64,000 nt of DNA. Origin: Natronococcus sp. CG52. Its GTDB lineage: Archaea > Halobacteriota > Halobacteria > Halobacteriales > Natrialbaceae. The notes under the pieces were generated by a model, which was not told the origin of the DNA, ran no database searches, and saw only the letters and a list, made by a program, of their open reading frames with translations. Positions 10,741 through 20,399 of this stretch are shown one piece after another (position 1 is the stretch's first letter; each line of letters begins with the position of its first letter). Location of the stretch: the NCBI RefSeq assembly GCF_023913515.1, contig NZ_CP099391.1, forward strand, positions 248,001-312,000, read 5' to 3'. The position numbers and the translations under genes are program-made.

Positions 10741-10866
10741 ATGACCGACCTAACGCAGTACCTGAAGAAGCACCCACGAATGATCGGCGTTCTGTTCACA
10801 ATTCTTCTGGCCATTTCACAGGCCGGAACTGTCGCAGCAAATGGTGGTGCCCACGCAGGGCCCTGA
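10741..10866 (+). CDS. 41-residue single-span membrane peptide next to CHAT proteases
   Basis: Short gene starting MTDLTQYLKKHPRM, with a basic N-terminus, a hydrophobic segment at about residues 14-32 (IGVLFTILLAISQAGTVAA) and a small glycine-rich tail ending AHAGP. It could be a membrane peptide or a signal-peptide-like sequence cleaved after AA. From memory it resembles a recurrent family of tiny haloarchaeal proteins (labelled DUF7503 in databases; not verified here). Its base composition is closer to the core genome than that of its neighbours. Its stop lies one base from the convergent stop of the second CHAT gene, and it is divergent from the first. Proposed but untested role: membrane effector or substrate for the CHAT proteases. 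Confidence 0.75.
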   Translation: MTDLTQYLKKHPRMIGVLFTILLAISQAGTVAANGGAHAGP

Positions 10867-10867
10867 A

Positions 10868-12943
10868 TTATATCAGATCATCATTCTCTAAGTTATTGCT
10901 CCAACGCACAGAACCATCAATCACTACAGGGAATCTGCCTTTATCAAAAAACTCCTCGAGATGAGATCTTTGTACAGGTATCTGTTCGGTTTTTCCAGGT
11001 ACTATATAATAGGAATCGATCGGATCTAAATATGGTGTGAATAACGTGCCTCTTTCTGCTCGTATGGAATCGTAGGTTTTAATTTCGGCTAACATCTCCC
11101 CCATTCCCTTTTTTATCAGACAAGCATTTGGTACAGCTGTCTCCGATTGTGCAATAGTTGTTCGTCCATCGCCAACCATTAGATATTGCTGACTTACGAT
11201 GCTTTCATTTTGAGCGATGTCCAATGCACCGTAGAGTGGAAAACCTTGATTCAGTAATTGGGCAATTGTACTCCCAATTCTGACTGCGCCGCTATTAATG
11301 ACATTACCGAGTGTTACGATACCGCCAATACTTCCTGCCTCAATCAGATGTAATCCTTGGTCATGTGACTGGCAAGCATTAAGCAAAAACGCTTTTATAT
11401 TTGACTTTTCCACCGTTGATGCATCTAATCTCCCATCTGAACACTGAAACCCACTTTTGTCAATATGGCCAATATAATGTAAAAAGTCACTCTCATTCGA
11501 TAATATGTCTTTGAATTCACTAGTTGTTATATTGTGGTGGAGTACGACGTCAAATGGAAGTTCCTCACGATTTCCATAGGCATCGTCCACCGATTCAAGT
11601 TCCTCACGCATTTCCAAATCATTACAAATTACCTTGATCTCGATTGGATCTTCTCGCGGATTTCTACCGATACTATTCTGAAAGGCGGAGAGAGGAGTTG
11701 TGCTGATGATTTCTGGTGTATTCTCACCAGTCCATAGTTGTTTGACTGATAGCGATATTGGCTCATCAGTCTGCTCAGGGATTGAATCGTTACTTCGAAC
11801 AGAAGTCATTTCTCTAGTGAAGTCATTCCGCATAAATTCTGAGATTGCTTGTACTTGATCTTCATATTCTGGAAAATTTTTCTTATTATCCTCTTGAATA
11901 TTAATAACTGGGAGATAGTTAGCAAGAAATGGGAGAAATTCAACGTAATCTGATTTTGGTTCGAGTTGTATTTCAAGCCGCCAGTCTGGAAGGTGTGGTT
12001 CTATAGTGGAGAATGGAACTCCAAGATAGATCTCAAGTTGTTCACTAATTGATTTCTCATATGCGGATTCTATATCAAATTCGAGAATTGATTTGATTGT
12101 ACTTCGTTTATGGAGTGGCAGCGGCGAAATCCCTTCTGTACGAACAACACAATCAAGGAAGAATGTGTGTTTAAGGATACGGTTGACGGTGGATTCGAAT
12201 CCATCCTCTCCATCAAGCGCGTAACTATATCCTGTATCGGTTGTAAGTTGGGGTTCGGAACCGGATACAACTTCCGCTCCGAAATAGTATGCAAGTGGCA
12301 TAATGACGAATATGTGCTGAAGAGTGGGTGGAACTTCGAACTGAATACCTGTTTTCGGTTTCTTTAGTCCTTCAGGAATGACGAGTTCATCCCCTTTTTC
12401 GATGGCTGGCGGATGCCCACGGAGAGTAGGAAAGGATCGATCAGGTGTCGTCGTTTTGAGTGCTGATCCAAACATTGAAACCACCTGCATAATGTCCTCA
12501 GGATTGGATGTTGTCGTAATTGTTCGCGCAGGTCGCGTGTGGTAGGACCGGGCACCGATAATCACTGGAGAAGATTTTCCAAATATTATATGAGTTCGTT
12601 GAGGGTCCGAGTATATTTGAACAGAACCATGAACCTGAGCGTATAATTTTAATGGGCCGGAAAGATCAAGAATGTATTCTCCTTTCGGCAAAGACGTTTG
12701 TTGGTCAGGTCTGACCTCCACGATCATCGAACCATCCCTATTACGAACATAAATATAATGGTTTGTCGGAAGTGTGATCCTATTAGTCGTTATCTTGACT
12801 GCCGCGTCGACAGGATACTGAATCTGATCACAGCCGACGGGCTCCGGTGAAACTGGCTCGTGCGTCGTGAGCTGATAGCGATGCCGCTCGATTCGATCGA
12901 TAATCTCCAGACCGTTCTCCGTCGGCTCGAATGTCGGTTTCAT
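10868..12943 (-). CDS. CHAT-domain protease-like protein (paralogue 2)
   Basis: 691 residues, clearly related to the 8327-10360 protein over the N-terminal part (MKPTFEPTENGLEIIDRIERHR, SYHTRPARTITTTSNPEDIM, RSFPTLRGHPPAIE) and the C-terminal CHAT domain. Catalytic His493 (FLHYIGHIDKSG) and Cys524 (FLLNACQSHDQG) are intact, so both paralogues should be active. The linker at about 370-420 and the 110-residue tail after the domain are more divergent. AT-rich codons again. The stop abuts the small peptide gene tail to tail. Cytoplasmic by absence of a signal. The N-terminal domain is not recognised; it could be a sensor or an inhibitory domain. Confidence 0.85.
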   Translation of the reverse strand: MKPTFEPTENGLEIIDRIERHRYQLTTHEPVSPEPVGCDQIQYPVDAAVKITTNRITLPTNHYIYVRNRDGSMIVEVRPDQQTSLPKGEYILDLSGPLKLYAQVHGSVQIYSDPQRTHIIFGKSSPVIIGARSYHTRPARTITTTSNPEDIMQVVSMFGSALKTTTPDRSFPTLRGHPPAIEKGDELVIPEGLKKPKTGIQFEVPPTLQHIFVIMPLAYYFGAEVVSGSEPQLTTDTGYSYALDGEDGFESTVNRILKHTFFLDCVVRTEGISPLPLHKRSTIKSILEFDIESAYEKSISEQLEIYLGVPFSTIEPHLPDWRLEIQLEPKSDYVEFLPFLANYLPVINIQEDNKKNFPEYEDQVQAISEFMRNDFTREMTSVRSNDSIPEQTDEPISLSVKQLWTGENTPEIISTTPLSAFQNSIGRNPREDPIEIKVICNDLEMREELESVDDAYGNREELPFDVVLHHNITTSEFKDILSNESDFLHYIGHIDKSGFQCSDGRLDASTVEKSNIKAFLLNACQSHDQGLHLIEAGSIGGIVTLGNVINSGAVRIGSTIAQLLNQGFPLYGALDIAQNESIVSQQYLMVGDGRTTIAQSETAVPNACLIKKGMGEMLAEIKTYDSIRAERGTLFTPYLDPIDSYYIVPGKTEQIPVQRSHLEEFFDKGRFPVVIDGSVRWSNNLENDDLI

Positions 12944-13029
12944 CTGCTGAGATAGCTCGTCAGTATTCCGCCTCTAGGGGTGTTTGACACCCGTCGCGGA
13001 TCATCATCGGACATACGAACGTAGTCGCT

Positions 13030-13728
13030 TCACACCCGCGTCGTCGAAATCCATCCCGAACACAGCGTGCCGTTCTTGAGTGACCACCGCTCCTGACAGA
13101 CGCCATTTCGCTCCCGTAACTCGACGATGACGTCGAACAGCGGCGAGAGAATCGGAACGATATCCGCGTCTCGCTCGACCGGCAAGTGGTAGTGAATCAT
13201 TCCATCTGCATCCCTCGTTCGGCCGTTGGTCAGGTGGATAAAGCGAAAGACTTGCTCCCGGCCGTACTCCTCGAGCAGCGGGACCAGCGAGTCGACACCG
13301 ATTCGAAGCTCCGAGGGCTCGAATCCGTCGGCGACGGTCTCGAGGCTCTCGATCGCGCTCGAAATCGCGACTCCGAGGTCGACGAGTGAGTCGGTGCTGG
13401 TCGGTGTCTCGGGGATCGACGAGATCGAGGACGAATCGGCTGCGGCGGCACTACGGGTCTGTACGTCGTGGGTGATGACGCTGAGTCTGTCCGGTGTGTG
13501 TTCGCTTACGACGTCAAAGACGTCACGCGTTTTTCCGGTCGTCGACACCAGAACCCGCCGCCGCGGGCGTTCGATAGCGTGTCCGAGAAGACGCCGGCAG
13601 GTTTCCGTCTGCTGGCTGGCTCGAGTGGACCCGACGACGAGGACGCTTGCTCCCTGGCGTTTCAGCCGCGACAGTTCTTCGATGAATGCGTCGTCTGGTC
13701 CGCCTCGACGGCCGGTCTCCGAGAACAT
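13030..13728 (-). CDS. RecA-like/DUF7504-type protein of unknown function
   Basis: 232 residues. The fold pattern looks like a degenerate RecA/KaiC nucleotide-binding domain: a hydrophobic strand GASVLVVGSTRAS near residues 27-40 stands where a Walker A loop would be but lacks the GKT residues, and IHYHLPVERDADIVPILSPLFDVIVELRE near the end resembles KaiC-like terminal strands. From memory this matches the haloarchaeal DUF7504 type, often seen near CHAT genes and tiny membrane peptides; that association is not verified here. It is transcribed in the same direction as the CHAT genes, 86 bp upstream of paralogue 2, but has normal high GC. Binding of nucleotide is uncertain. Confidence 0.6.
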   Translation of the reverse strand: MFSETGRRGGPDDAFIEELSRLKRQGASVLVVGSTRASQQTETCRRLLGHAIERPRRRVLVSTTGKTRDVFDVVSEHTPDRLSVITHDVQTRSAAAADSSSISSIPETPTSTDSLVDLGVAISSAIESLETVADGFEPSELRIGVDSLVPLLEEYGREQVFRFIHLTNGRTRDADGMIHYHLPVERDADIVPILSPLFDVIVELRERNGVCQERWSLKNGTLCSGWISTTRV

Positions 13729-13824
13729 CTCTACTATGTTCCAGAGCTATGTAGTGTAAAACATTAAACGTTCGGGTGGGGACCCGCAGGAGGGACACGG
13801 GACGGAGGATATTCTCTTCGTCGA

Positions 13825-14580
13825 TCAATCCGCTGCGGGGCCGCTTCCGCCGACGTAGGAGCGCGTCGCCTCCACGAGCACCTGTCGGTAACTGCTCGAG
13901 TCGGGGTCGCGAGCGAGTTCCCGAAAGCGGCGTTTGAACCCTTCGAACTCGATATGCGGGGCGTCCATCGCGGCCGCGTGTGCGAGGTCGTACAGTCGGT
14001 GATCGTCGTCGACGAGTTCGTGTCGCTCCGCAAGCGCCAGCGCGAAGGCTGCGTTGACGGCCGTAATCTCGGGATCAGCGCTCGCGGAGAGCCGTTCGAA
14101 CCCCGGTCGGAGTGGACTCTCGGGTCGGTCCGCGACTGCCGCTGCGAGGCTCGACTCGAAAAACGAGAGGAGTTTCTCACCGGGACCGACCGCGAGCGTG
14201 ATGTCGTCGGCGTAGATGTCCTTCATGTGGTTCGCGATCTGGTAGCAGTGCGAGAGCTGTCGCCGCTCGACGCTCTTTCCGGCCAGCGCGAGGTAGAGCA
14301 CCTCCTCGGTGGACTGCGTGTGTGAGGGGTGTTCCTGCTCGTAGCGAGCCATGTGGGCGAGTTCGTGGAGGGCGAGTTCGCGGGCCATCGCGCTCGAGGC
14401 GGCCTGTCGTGAGATGTTCAGGACGTGTCGGTCGTCGTAGTGACCGGCCCAGGTCCGGACGTCAGGGTCGTCGCGCAACTGGACGTAAACCGGCAACGAG
14501 AGGTCGTACTCGGTCTCGAACAGACCACGTGCGCTGAGAAAGGGTGCGGTGGGACCCGATCCGTTCACGCGGAGATCCAT
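13825..14580 (-). CDS. DUF5781-type protein with zincin-like HExxH motif
   Basis: 251 residues from the ATG giving MDLRVNGSGPTAPFL; an upstream in-frame extension is rejected because it is basic and unlike the family. Residues 72-76 read HELAH, an HExxH zinc-protease motif inside ALHELAHMARYEQEH, and a second conserved block is HCYQIANHMKDIYADDITL. This matches, from memory, the conserved haloarchaeal DUF5781 proteins usually found beside EF-2. It is divergent from fusA. A third zinc ligand could be a Glu in QSTEEVLYLAL. Enzymatic activity is not shown. Confidence 0.7.
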   Translation of the reverse strand: MDLRVNGSGPTAPFLSARGLFETEYDLSLPVYVQLRDDPDVRTWAGHYDDRHVLNISRQAASSAMARELALHELAHMARYEQEHPSHTQSTEEVLYLALAGKSVERRQLSHCYQIANHMKDIYADDITLAVGPGEKLLSFFESSLAAAVADRPESPLRPGFERLSASADPEITAVNAAFALALAERHELVDDDHRLYDLAHAAAMDAPHIEFEGFKRRFRELARDPDSSSYRQVLVEATRSYVGGSGPAAD

Positions 14581-14754
14581 GCGTACCAGTCTCACGACTT
14601 GTGACTGTATGGCTCTTACGCTCGGTTTCGCAGGCAGTGATTTTCCCGCCGAACCCTGTGCTCTCACCGCGAATCAGTGTGTGCCATTCACTTACGCAAA
14701 TTGGATATTCACGGCCCAAACCGGGATATACGTCGAATTCTGCCGACGACGAAA

Positions 14755-14770
14755 CACTACCCTTTTGACC
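14755..14770 (+). promoter_or_regulatory. Candidate promoter of fusA
   Basis: A CCTTTTGAC element lies about 30 nt before the EF-2 start at 14794, fitting a leaderless transcript. It shows that EF-2 has its own promoter after separation from rps7. Confidence 0.35.
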
Positions 14771-14793
14771 CCGCTACCGGTATTGGGGGATAT

Positions 14794-16980
14794 ATGGGCC
14801 GACGCAAGAAGATCGTTCAAGAGTGTGAACGGCTGATGGACAAACCGGAGAACATCCGGAACATCGCCATCGCCGCTCACGTCGACCACGGTAAAACGAC
14901 CCTTTCTGACAACCTCCTCGCTGGTGCCGGCATGATCTCCGACGAGACTGCCGGCGAGCAGCTCGCGATGGACACGGAGGAGGACGAACAGGAACGTGGG
15001 ATCACCATCGACGCGGCAAACGTTTCGATGACCCACGAGTACGAGGGAACGAACCACCTCATTAACCTCATCGACACGCCGGGCCACGTCGACTTCGGTG
15101 GCGACGTGACCCGCGCGATGCGTGCCGTCGACGGTGCGCTGGTCGTCGTCGACGCCGTCGAGGGAGCGATGCCCCAGACCGAGACCGTCCTGCGTCAGGC
15201 GCTCCGCGAGGGCGTCAAGCCGACCCTGTTCATCAACAAGGTCGACCGCCTGATCTCCGAACTGCAGGAGGGTCCCGAGGAGATGCAGGAACGCCTGCTC
15301 TCGGTAATCCACGACGTCAACGAACTGATCCGCGGTATGACCGAGGAGATGGACGACATCGAGGACTGGACGGTCTCCGTCGAGGACGGAACCGTCGGTT
15401 TCGGATCCGCACTCTACAAGTGGGGCGTCTCGATGCCGTCGATGCAGCGGACCGGCATGGACTTCGGCGAGATCATGGACCTCGAGCGCAACGACGAGCG
15501 TCAGGAACTCCACGAGCGCACGCCCCTGTCGGACGTCGTCCTCGACATGGTCTGTGAGCACTTCCCGAACCCCGTCGACGCACAGCCTCGTCGTATCCCG
15601 CGCATCTGGCGCGGTGACGACGAGTCCGAACTCGCGGAGTCGATGCGTCTGGTCGACGAGGACGGCGAGGTCGTCCTGATGGTCACCGACATCGGGATGG
15701 ACCCCCACGCGGGCGAAATCGCCAGCGGTCGTGTCTTCTCGGGTACGCTCGAGAAGGGCCAGGAGCTGTACGTCTCCGGCACCGCGGGTAAAAACCGCGT
15801 TCAGTCCGTCGGGATCTACATGGGTGGCGAGCGCGAGGAAGTCGAAAACGTCCCGGCAGGCAACATCGCTGCCGTCACCGGCCTTCGCGACGCCATCGCC
15901 GGCTCGACCGTCTCGAGTACGGAGATGACGCCGTTCGAGTCGATCGAGCACATCTCCGAGCCGGTCATCACCAAGTCCGTCGAGGCCAAGAGCATGGACG
16001 ACCTGCCGAAGCTCATCGAGGCGCTCCGGCAGTTCTCCAAGGAGGACCCGACGATCCAGATCGAGATCAACGAGGACACCGGCGAGCACCTCATCTCCGG
16101 GCAGGGTGAGCTTCACCTCGAGGTCATCACCCAGCGGATGGAGAAGAACCAGGGGATTCCGGTCAACACCGGCGAACCGATCGTCGTCTACCGCGAGCAG
16201 CCCCAGCAAGCGAGCGACGAGATCGAAGGCATCTCACCGAACCGTCACAACCGCTTCTACGTCTCCATCGAGCCGATGTCGAACGAACTCGTCGAGACGA
16301 TCCAGCTCGGCGAGGCCTCGATGGATATGCCCGAACAGGAGCGCCGTGAAGCCCTGCAGAACGCCGGCATGGAGAAAGACGACTCCCAGGAAGTCGAGCA
16401 CATCCACGGGACGAACATCCTCATCGACGACACGAAGGGTATCCAGCACCTGAACGAGACGATGGAACTCGTGATCGAGGGATTCGAGGACGCCCTCAAC
16501 AACGGTCCGCTCGCAAACGAGCCGGTTCAGGGGACGCTCATCCGGCTGCACGACGCCAGGCTCCACGAGGACACCATCCACCGCGGTCCGGCACAGGTCA
16601 TCCCGGCAACTCGAAACGCGCTCCACAAGGCGCTGATCGACGGCCAGATCAAGATGCTCGAGCCGATGCAGGACGTCCGTATCGACGTTCCCAACGACCA
16701 CATGGGCGCCGCCTCCGGCGAGATCCAGGGTCGTCGTGGCCGCGTCGACGACATGTACCAGGAAGGCGACCTCATGGTCGTCGAGGGTATCGCACCCGTC
16801 GGCGAGATGATCGGCTTCGCGAGCGACATCCGCTCCGCGACCGAGGGTCGTGCCTCCTGGAACACGGAGAACGCCGGCTTCGAGGTCATGTCCGATTCGC
16901 TCCAGCGCGAGAAGATCATGGAGATCCGCGAGCGCAAGGGCATGAAGCTCGAGCTGCCGCCGAGCATCGACTACATATAA
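14794..16980 (+). CDS. fusA: Translation elongation factor EF-2
   Basis: 728 residues from the ATG giving [15 protein letters not shown], which is the family N-terminus; the 39-codon upstream extension is not family-like. GTPase motifs: AHVDHGKTT at residues 28-36, [12 protein letters not shown] (G3) and FINKVDRL (G4). The diphthamide-modified residue is His596 in [13 protein letters not shown]. It catalyses ribosomal translocation. It stands alone with its own candidate promoter, whereas the archaeal str operon commonly runs rps12-rps7-fusA. Confidence 0.98.
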   Translation: MGRRKKIVQECERLMDKPENIRNIAIAAHVDHGKTTLSDNLLAGAGMISDETAGEQLAMDTEEDEQERGITIDAANVSMTHEYEGTNHLINLIDTPGHVDFGGDVTRAMRAVDGALVVVDAVEGAMPQTETVLRQALREGVKPTLFINKVDRLISELQEGPEEMQERLLSVIHDVNELIRGMTEEMDDIEDWTVSVEDGTVGFGSALYKWGVSMPSMQRTGMDFGEIMDLERNDERQELHERTPLSDVVLDMVCEHFPNPVDAQPRRIPRIWRGDDESELAESMRLVDEDGEVVLMVTDIGMDPHAGEIASGRVFSGTLEKGQELYVSGTAGKNRVQSVGIYMGGEREEVENVPAGNIAAVTGLRDAIAGSTVSSTEMTPFESIEHISEPVITKSVEAKSMDDLPKLIEALRQFSKEDPTIQIEINEDTGEHLISGQGELHLEVITQRMEKNQGIPVNTGEPIVVYREQPQQASDEIEGISPNRHNRFYVSIEPMSNELVETIQLGEASMDMPEQERREALQNAGMEKDDSQEVEHIHGTNILIDDTKGIQHLNETMELVIEGFEDALNNGPLANEPVQGTLIRLHDARLHEDTIHRGPAQVIPATRNALHKALIDGQIKMLEPMQDVRIDVPNDHMGAASGEIQGRRGRVDDMYQEGDLMVVEGIAPVGEMIGFASDIRSATEGRASWNTENAGFEVMSDSLQREKIMEIRERKGMKLELPPSIDYI

Positions 16981-17377
16981 CCCGGTCGTTTTCTCCCGTT
17001 TCTACCCTCTGTTTGCCGTTCTCCGCTTTCGAGTATCGTAGCGACACCCCCGTCGCGTCGGTCCGGGTCGGTTCGAAGACCGTCCGTCCCGCCGTTCGGA
17101 TCACGAGTCGTACGGATAGCTCTCTACGGATGTGGAGTTCCTACTCACGCCGCGAGTACCGTGAGGAAGAACGGACCATCACGAAGAGCGCGAGTACGCC
17201 GAGCCACCACGGGAAGAGCGACGGGATACGACACCGAATAGCAGTCCCACGATCGATGCGAGCGCTTTTTGTCGAAGTGACGTACGCACAACTGAAACGA
17301 ACGTATAGAGTGGATAACCACTTTGGCGGAGATTTACTCGACCGTGTTCGGACTGCTGAAGTGATAGGCCGAATCCG
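16981..17377. other. Intergenic region between fusA and serS
   Basis: 397 bp between convergent genes. On the minus strand around 17130-17270 there are hydrophobic codons in two frames (LASIVGLLFGVV in one, FPWWLGVLALFVMV in another) that could be a decayed small membrane gene. No intact frame with a start is visible, and the plus-strand frame across it is basic and lacks halophilic composition. Confidence 0.35.
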
Positions 17378-18757
17378 CTACTCGCGCTCGCCGGCGCCGA
17401 GGGCGCTCTCGCCGACCTTCTCGTGACCTTCGACGAGCTCCTGACCGCCCATGTACGGCTGGAGAGCCTCGGGAATCGTCACCGTCCCGTCGTCGTTCTG
17501 GTAGTACTCGAGGATCGCCACCATCACCCGCGGAATCGCGAGCCCGGAGGCGTTCAGCGTGTGGAGGTACTCGGCGGATTCGTGGCGTTCGGGCCGGTAG
17601 CGCAGGCCGGCCCGACGGGCCTGATAGTCCTCGAAGTTCGAGGCCGACGAGACCTCGAGCCATCGGCCGCCCTCGTCGGGTCCACCCTCCATGTCGTCAC
17701 CGGGGGCCCAGACCTCGATGTCGTAGGTCTTCGCCGCGGTGAAGCCGAGGTCGCCGGTACAGAGCTCGAGAATGCGGTAGGGGAGATCGAGTCGCCGAAG
17801 TACTTCCTCTGCCTCGTCGAGCAGTCCCTCGAGACGGTCGTAGCTCTCCTCCGGTTCGACGAAGTTGACGAGTTCGACCTTGTTGAACTGGTGGACGCGG
17901 ACGATCCCCCGCGTTTCGGTACCGTGTTCGCCGGCCTCGCGGCGGAAGTTCGGCGTGTAGGCCTGGTGTTTGAGCGGCAGGTCGTCCTTGAGGAGGATGT
18001 CGCCGGCGTACATGTTGGTGACGGGCACCTCGGCGGTGGGACAGAGCCAGAGGTCCTCGTCGTCGTACTCCTCGTCGTTGCTCCCGCCCAGACGGAAGGC
18101 GTCGTCGGTGAACTTGGGGAACTGCCCGGTGCCGCGCATTGCCTCGCTCTTGACGGGCACCGGCGGGAAGAGGTCGACGTACTCCTGTTCGCGGTGGATA
18201 TCCATCATGAACTGGATCAGCGCGTGCTCGAGACGGGCGCCGTCGCCCTTCAGGAAGTAAAAGCCCGACCCGGTCGTCTTCGCACCGCGGGCCTCGTCGA
18301 TGATGTCCATCTCCTCGCCGAGATCGTAGTGGGGGACGACGTCGGCGGGTATCTCGCGCAGGTCGTCGAATCCCCAGCGACGATCCTCGACGTTGTGGCG
18401 TTCGTCGACCCCTAGCGGGACGCTCTCGTGGGGAATCTGTGGGATCTCGAGCATCCGCTCTCGAAGCTCGTCGCCGAGTTCGGCGGCTTCGGCTTCGACC
18501 TCCTCGATCTCGCTTTTGAGCTCCTTCGAGCGGTCGATCGCCTCGTCCTTCTCCTCCTGTTTTCCCTCGGCGACCAGCTTTCCGATCTGCTCGGTGATCT
18601 GGTTGCGCTCGTGGCGCAGTTCGTCGCCGCGAGCCTTCAGCTCCCGCCACCGTTCGTCGATATCGATCACGTCGTCGAGATCCACGTCGGCACCCCGGTT
18701 CTCGAGGCCGTCGCGCACCTCCTCGGGGTTCTCGCGCAGATACGTCCGGTCGATCAT
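17378..18757 (-). CDS. serS: Seryl-tRNA synthetase
   Basis: 459 residues from MIDRTYLRENPEEVRDGL; an ATG five codons earlier is possible. The first about 110 residues are the long coiled-coil tRNA-binding arm (ERWRELKARGDELRHERNQITEQIGKL and onward). The class II catalytic core follows, with motif 2 in FRREAGEHGTETRGIVRVHQFNKVEL and motif 3 in HTLNASGLAIPRVMVAILEYYQ. It is the bacterial-like SerRS used in haloarchaea, not the rare methanogen type. It charges tRNA-Ser. Confidence 0.96.
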   Translation of the reverse strand: MIDRTYLRENPEEVRDGLENRGADVDLDDVIDIDERWRELKARGDELRHERNQITEQIGKLVAEGKQEEKDEAIDRSKELKSEIEEVEAEAAELGDELRERMLEIPQIPHESVPLGVDERHNVEDRRWGFDDLREIPADVVPHYDLGEEMDIIDEARGAKTTGSGFYFLKGDGARLEHALIQFMMDIHREQEYVDLFPPVPVKSEAMRGTGQFPKFTDDAFRLGGSNDEEYDDEDLWLCPTAEVPVTNMYAGDILLKDDLPLKHQAYTPNFRREAGEHGTETRGIVRVHQFNKVELVNFVEPEESYDRLEGLLDEAEEVLRRLDLPYRILELCTGDLGFTAAKTYDIEVWAPGDDMEGGPDEGGRWLEVSSASNFEDYQARRAGLRYRPERHESAEYLHTLNASGLAIPRVMVAILEYYQNDDGTVTIPEALQPYMGGQELVEGHEKVGESALGAGERE

Positions 18758-18868
18758 TGCTCGTGGGTTCATTGCGGCCGTCCAAAACCGTATCGGAAGG
18801 CGCTGTCTCCCGGATCGGGACGAACAGTGCGGGAAACGTTTTTTTAACGTGGGTGGCTGGGTTACGAC

Positions 18869-20077
18869 ATGGACCCGCTCGAGGACGAGCCGTCACCGGT
18901 GTCGATCGAGTACGAGCCGGTCAGCGTCAAGGACGTGCTCGTCGAGATGAAAGACACCGCCGAGCTGTTGATCGATCTCTCCTACTCTGCAGTGTTGCAC
19001 CGTAACGAGGATCTCGCGAAGGAGGTTCTTCGACTCGAACAGCAGATGGACATCCTCGAGATGCGCGCCCGGATGGGGCTGCTGATGGCAGCCCGGAATC
19101 CATCGGACACGGAACAGCTCGCACCGGTCCTCGGAATCGTCGCTGCGACGGGGACGATCAGCGACGCCGCCGGCGACATCGCGAAGATCGTCCTCGAGGA
19201 GATGGGGCTCCCGGAGGCGATGCGTGCGGCACTACCCGAGGCCGCCGAAGTGCTCGTCCGCGGCGTCGTCGATACGAACTCACCCTACGCCGATCGCACG
19301 CTCCAGGATATCGACCTCGAATCCGAGACGGGTGTCCGCGTGATCGCGCTCCGGCGCGGCGACGACTGGCTGCTCAACCCCGGTCCGACGACGACCGTCG
19401 CCTCCGACGACGTCGCGCTCCTCCGCGGCCCCGACTCTTCGATCGGTGAGGTTTGCGAAACGTTGACCGGATCGACGTACGAGACGCCTGCGGTCGATAC
19501 GCCGGACATCGACGATTTAGAGCGAGCCGTGGACACGATCGTCCACATGAAGAACCTCTCGGAGCTGGCAATCGATCTGGCCTACAGTAGCGTCCTGTTC
19601 GACAGCAAGGGGCTCGCCGAGGAGGTCCGGAACCTGGAGGTCGAGGTCGACGCGATGCAGTCTCGCTTCGAGGCCTGGACGCTCCGGGCGGCCGCCGACG
19701 CGTCCGATCCCGTGGTGCTGCGCGGGCTCATCCGGCTGGGGACCAGCACGGAGGTCATCAGCGATGCCGCCGTCGACTTGAGCGAGGGCGTGCTCCGGCG
19801 CCTCGACGTTCACCCGGTCGTCCAGATGGCCGTCGAGGAGAGCGACGAGATCATCACCCGCGTCGAAGTCGAACCGGGAAGCGCCCTCGACGGCACCGAG
19901 ATCACCACCGGCGTTCCCGACACCGAGTCGACGATGTCGGTGATCGCCATCCGTCGACCCGAGGAAGGATGGCTGCTGGTCGGCGACGCCGACGCCCGGA
20001 TCCACGGTGGCGACGTACTCATATCGAAGGGGACCCGGACGGCCGCCGAAGCGTTCGAAGAGCTATCGCAGGCCTGA
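18869..20077 (+). CDS. Duplicated PhoU-like/TrkA-C protein, putative ion transport regulator
   Basis: 402 residues built as two repeats: a helical PhoU-like segment (residues about 20-115: SVKDVLVEMKDTAELLIDLSYSA), a TrkA-C domain (about 125-195: RTLQDIDLESETGVRVIALRRGDDWLLNPGP), a second PhoU-like segment (about 220-310: VHMKNLSELAIDLAYSSVL) and a second TrkA-C domain (about 320-395). No membrane segment. TrkA-C domains bind ligands and gate cation channels or transporters. It faces away from serS and converges on an MgtE pair, so regulation of magnesium or potassium transport is likely but inferred. Confidence 0.8.
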   Translation: MDPLEDEPSPVSIEYEPVSVKDVLVEMKDTAELLIDLSYSAVLHRNEDLAKEVLRLEQQMDILEMRARMGLLMAARNPSDTEQLAPVLGIVAATGTISDAAGDIAKIVLEEMGLPEAMRAALPEAAEVLVRGVVDTNSPYADRTLQDIDLESETGVRVIALRRGDDWLLNPGPTTTVASDDVALLRGPDSSIGEVCETLTGSTYETPAVDTPDIDDLERAVDTIVHMKNLSELAIDLAYSSVLFDSKGLAEEVRNLEVEVDAMQSRFEAWTLRAAADASDPVVLRGLIRLGTSTEVISDAAVDLSEGVLRRLDVHPVVQMAVEESDEIITRVEVEPGSALDGTEITTGVPDTESTMSVIAIRRPEEGWLLVGDADARIHGGDVLISKGTRTAAEAFEELSQA

Positions 20078-20399
20078 TTTCGAGTCGGTCGTCTCGCCTC
20101 GGCTGCAGTCATCGCCCACTCGTTCTGACGCGTCTTTCGAGCGATCGTACCGGTGCGCGATCGCTCCTATTCGGGCGAATTTGCACCCCATCGAGAGCAC
20201 GTGCGCGACCCCGGCACGTCCGGGGGTTCGCCCGTACGCGGCGTACATCGCGTAGCCGTACAGCGGCGCGCTCACCGTGTTGAGGAGGTTCGGCCAGCCG
20301 AGAGCGAAGCGATGCCTCTTTCCGAACGTCCGTGCCGTTTCGACGACTCCCGTTCGAAAAGGCGTTCGGCTGGGTGATCGAGCGCGAACCGCCGCGGGA
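20078..20399. other. Intergenic region with no supported gene
   Basis: 322 bp between convergent genes. A minus-strand frame of about 100 codons without a good start runs through it (with VSAPLYGYAMYAAYGRTPG); it has few acidic residues and no family that I recognise. Nothing else is seen. Confidence 0.4.

Noticed and set aside
14677-14793. 39-codon N-terminal extension of EF-2
   Set aside because: The added residues are not family-like, and the true family N-terminus starts at the ATG at 14794 after a TATA-like element.
17013-17426. 137-codon plus-strand frame between fusA and serS
   Set aside because: Basic composition and no family likeness; overlaps the serS coding end.
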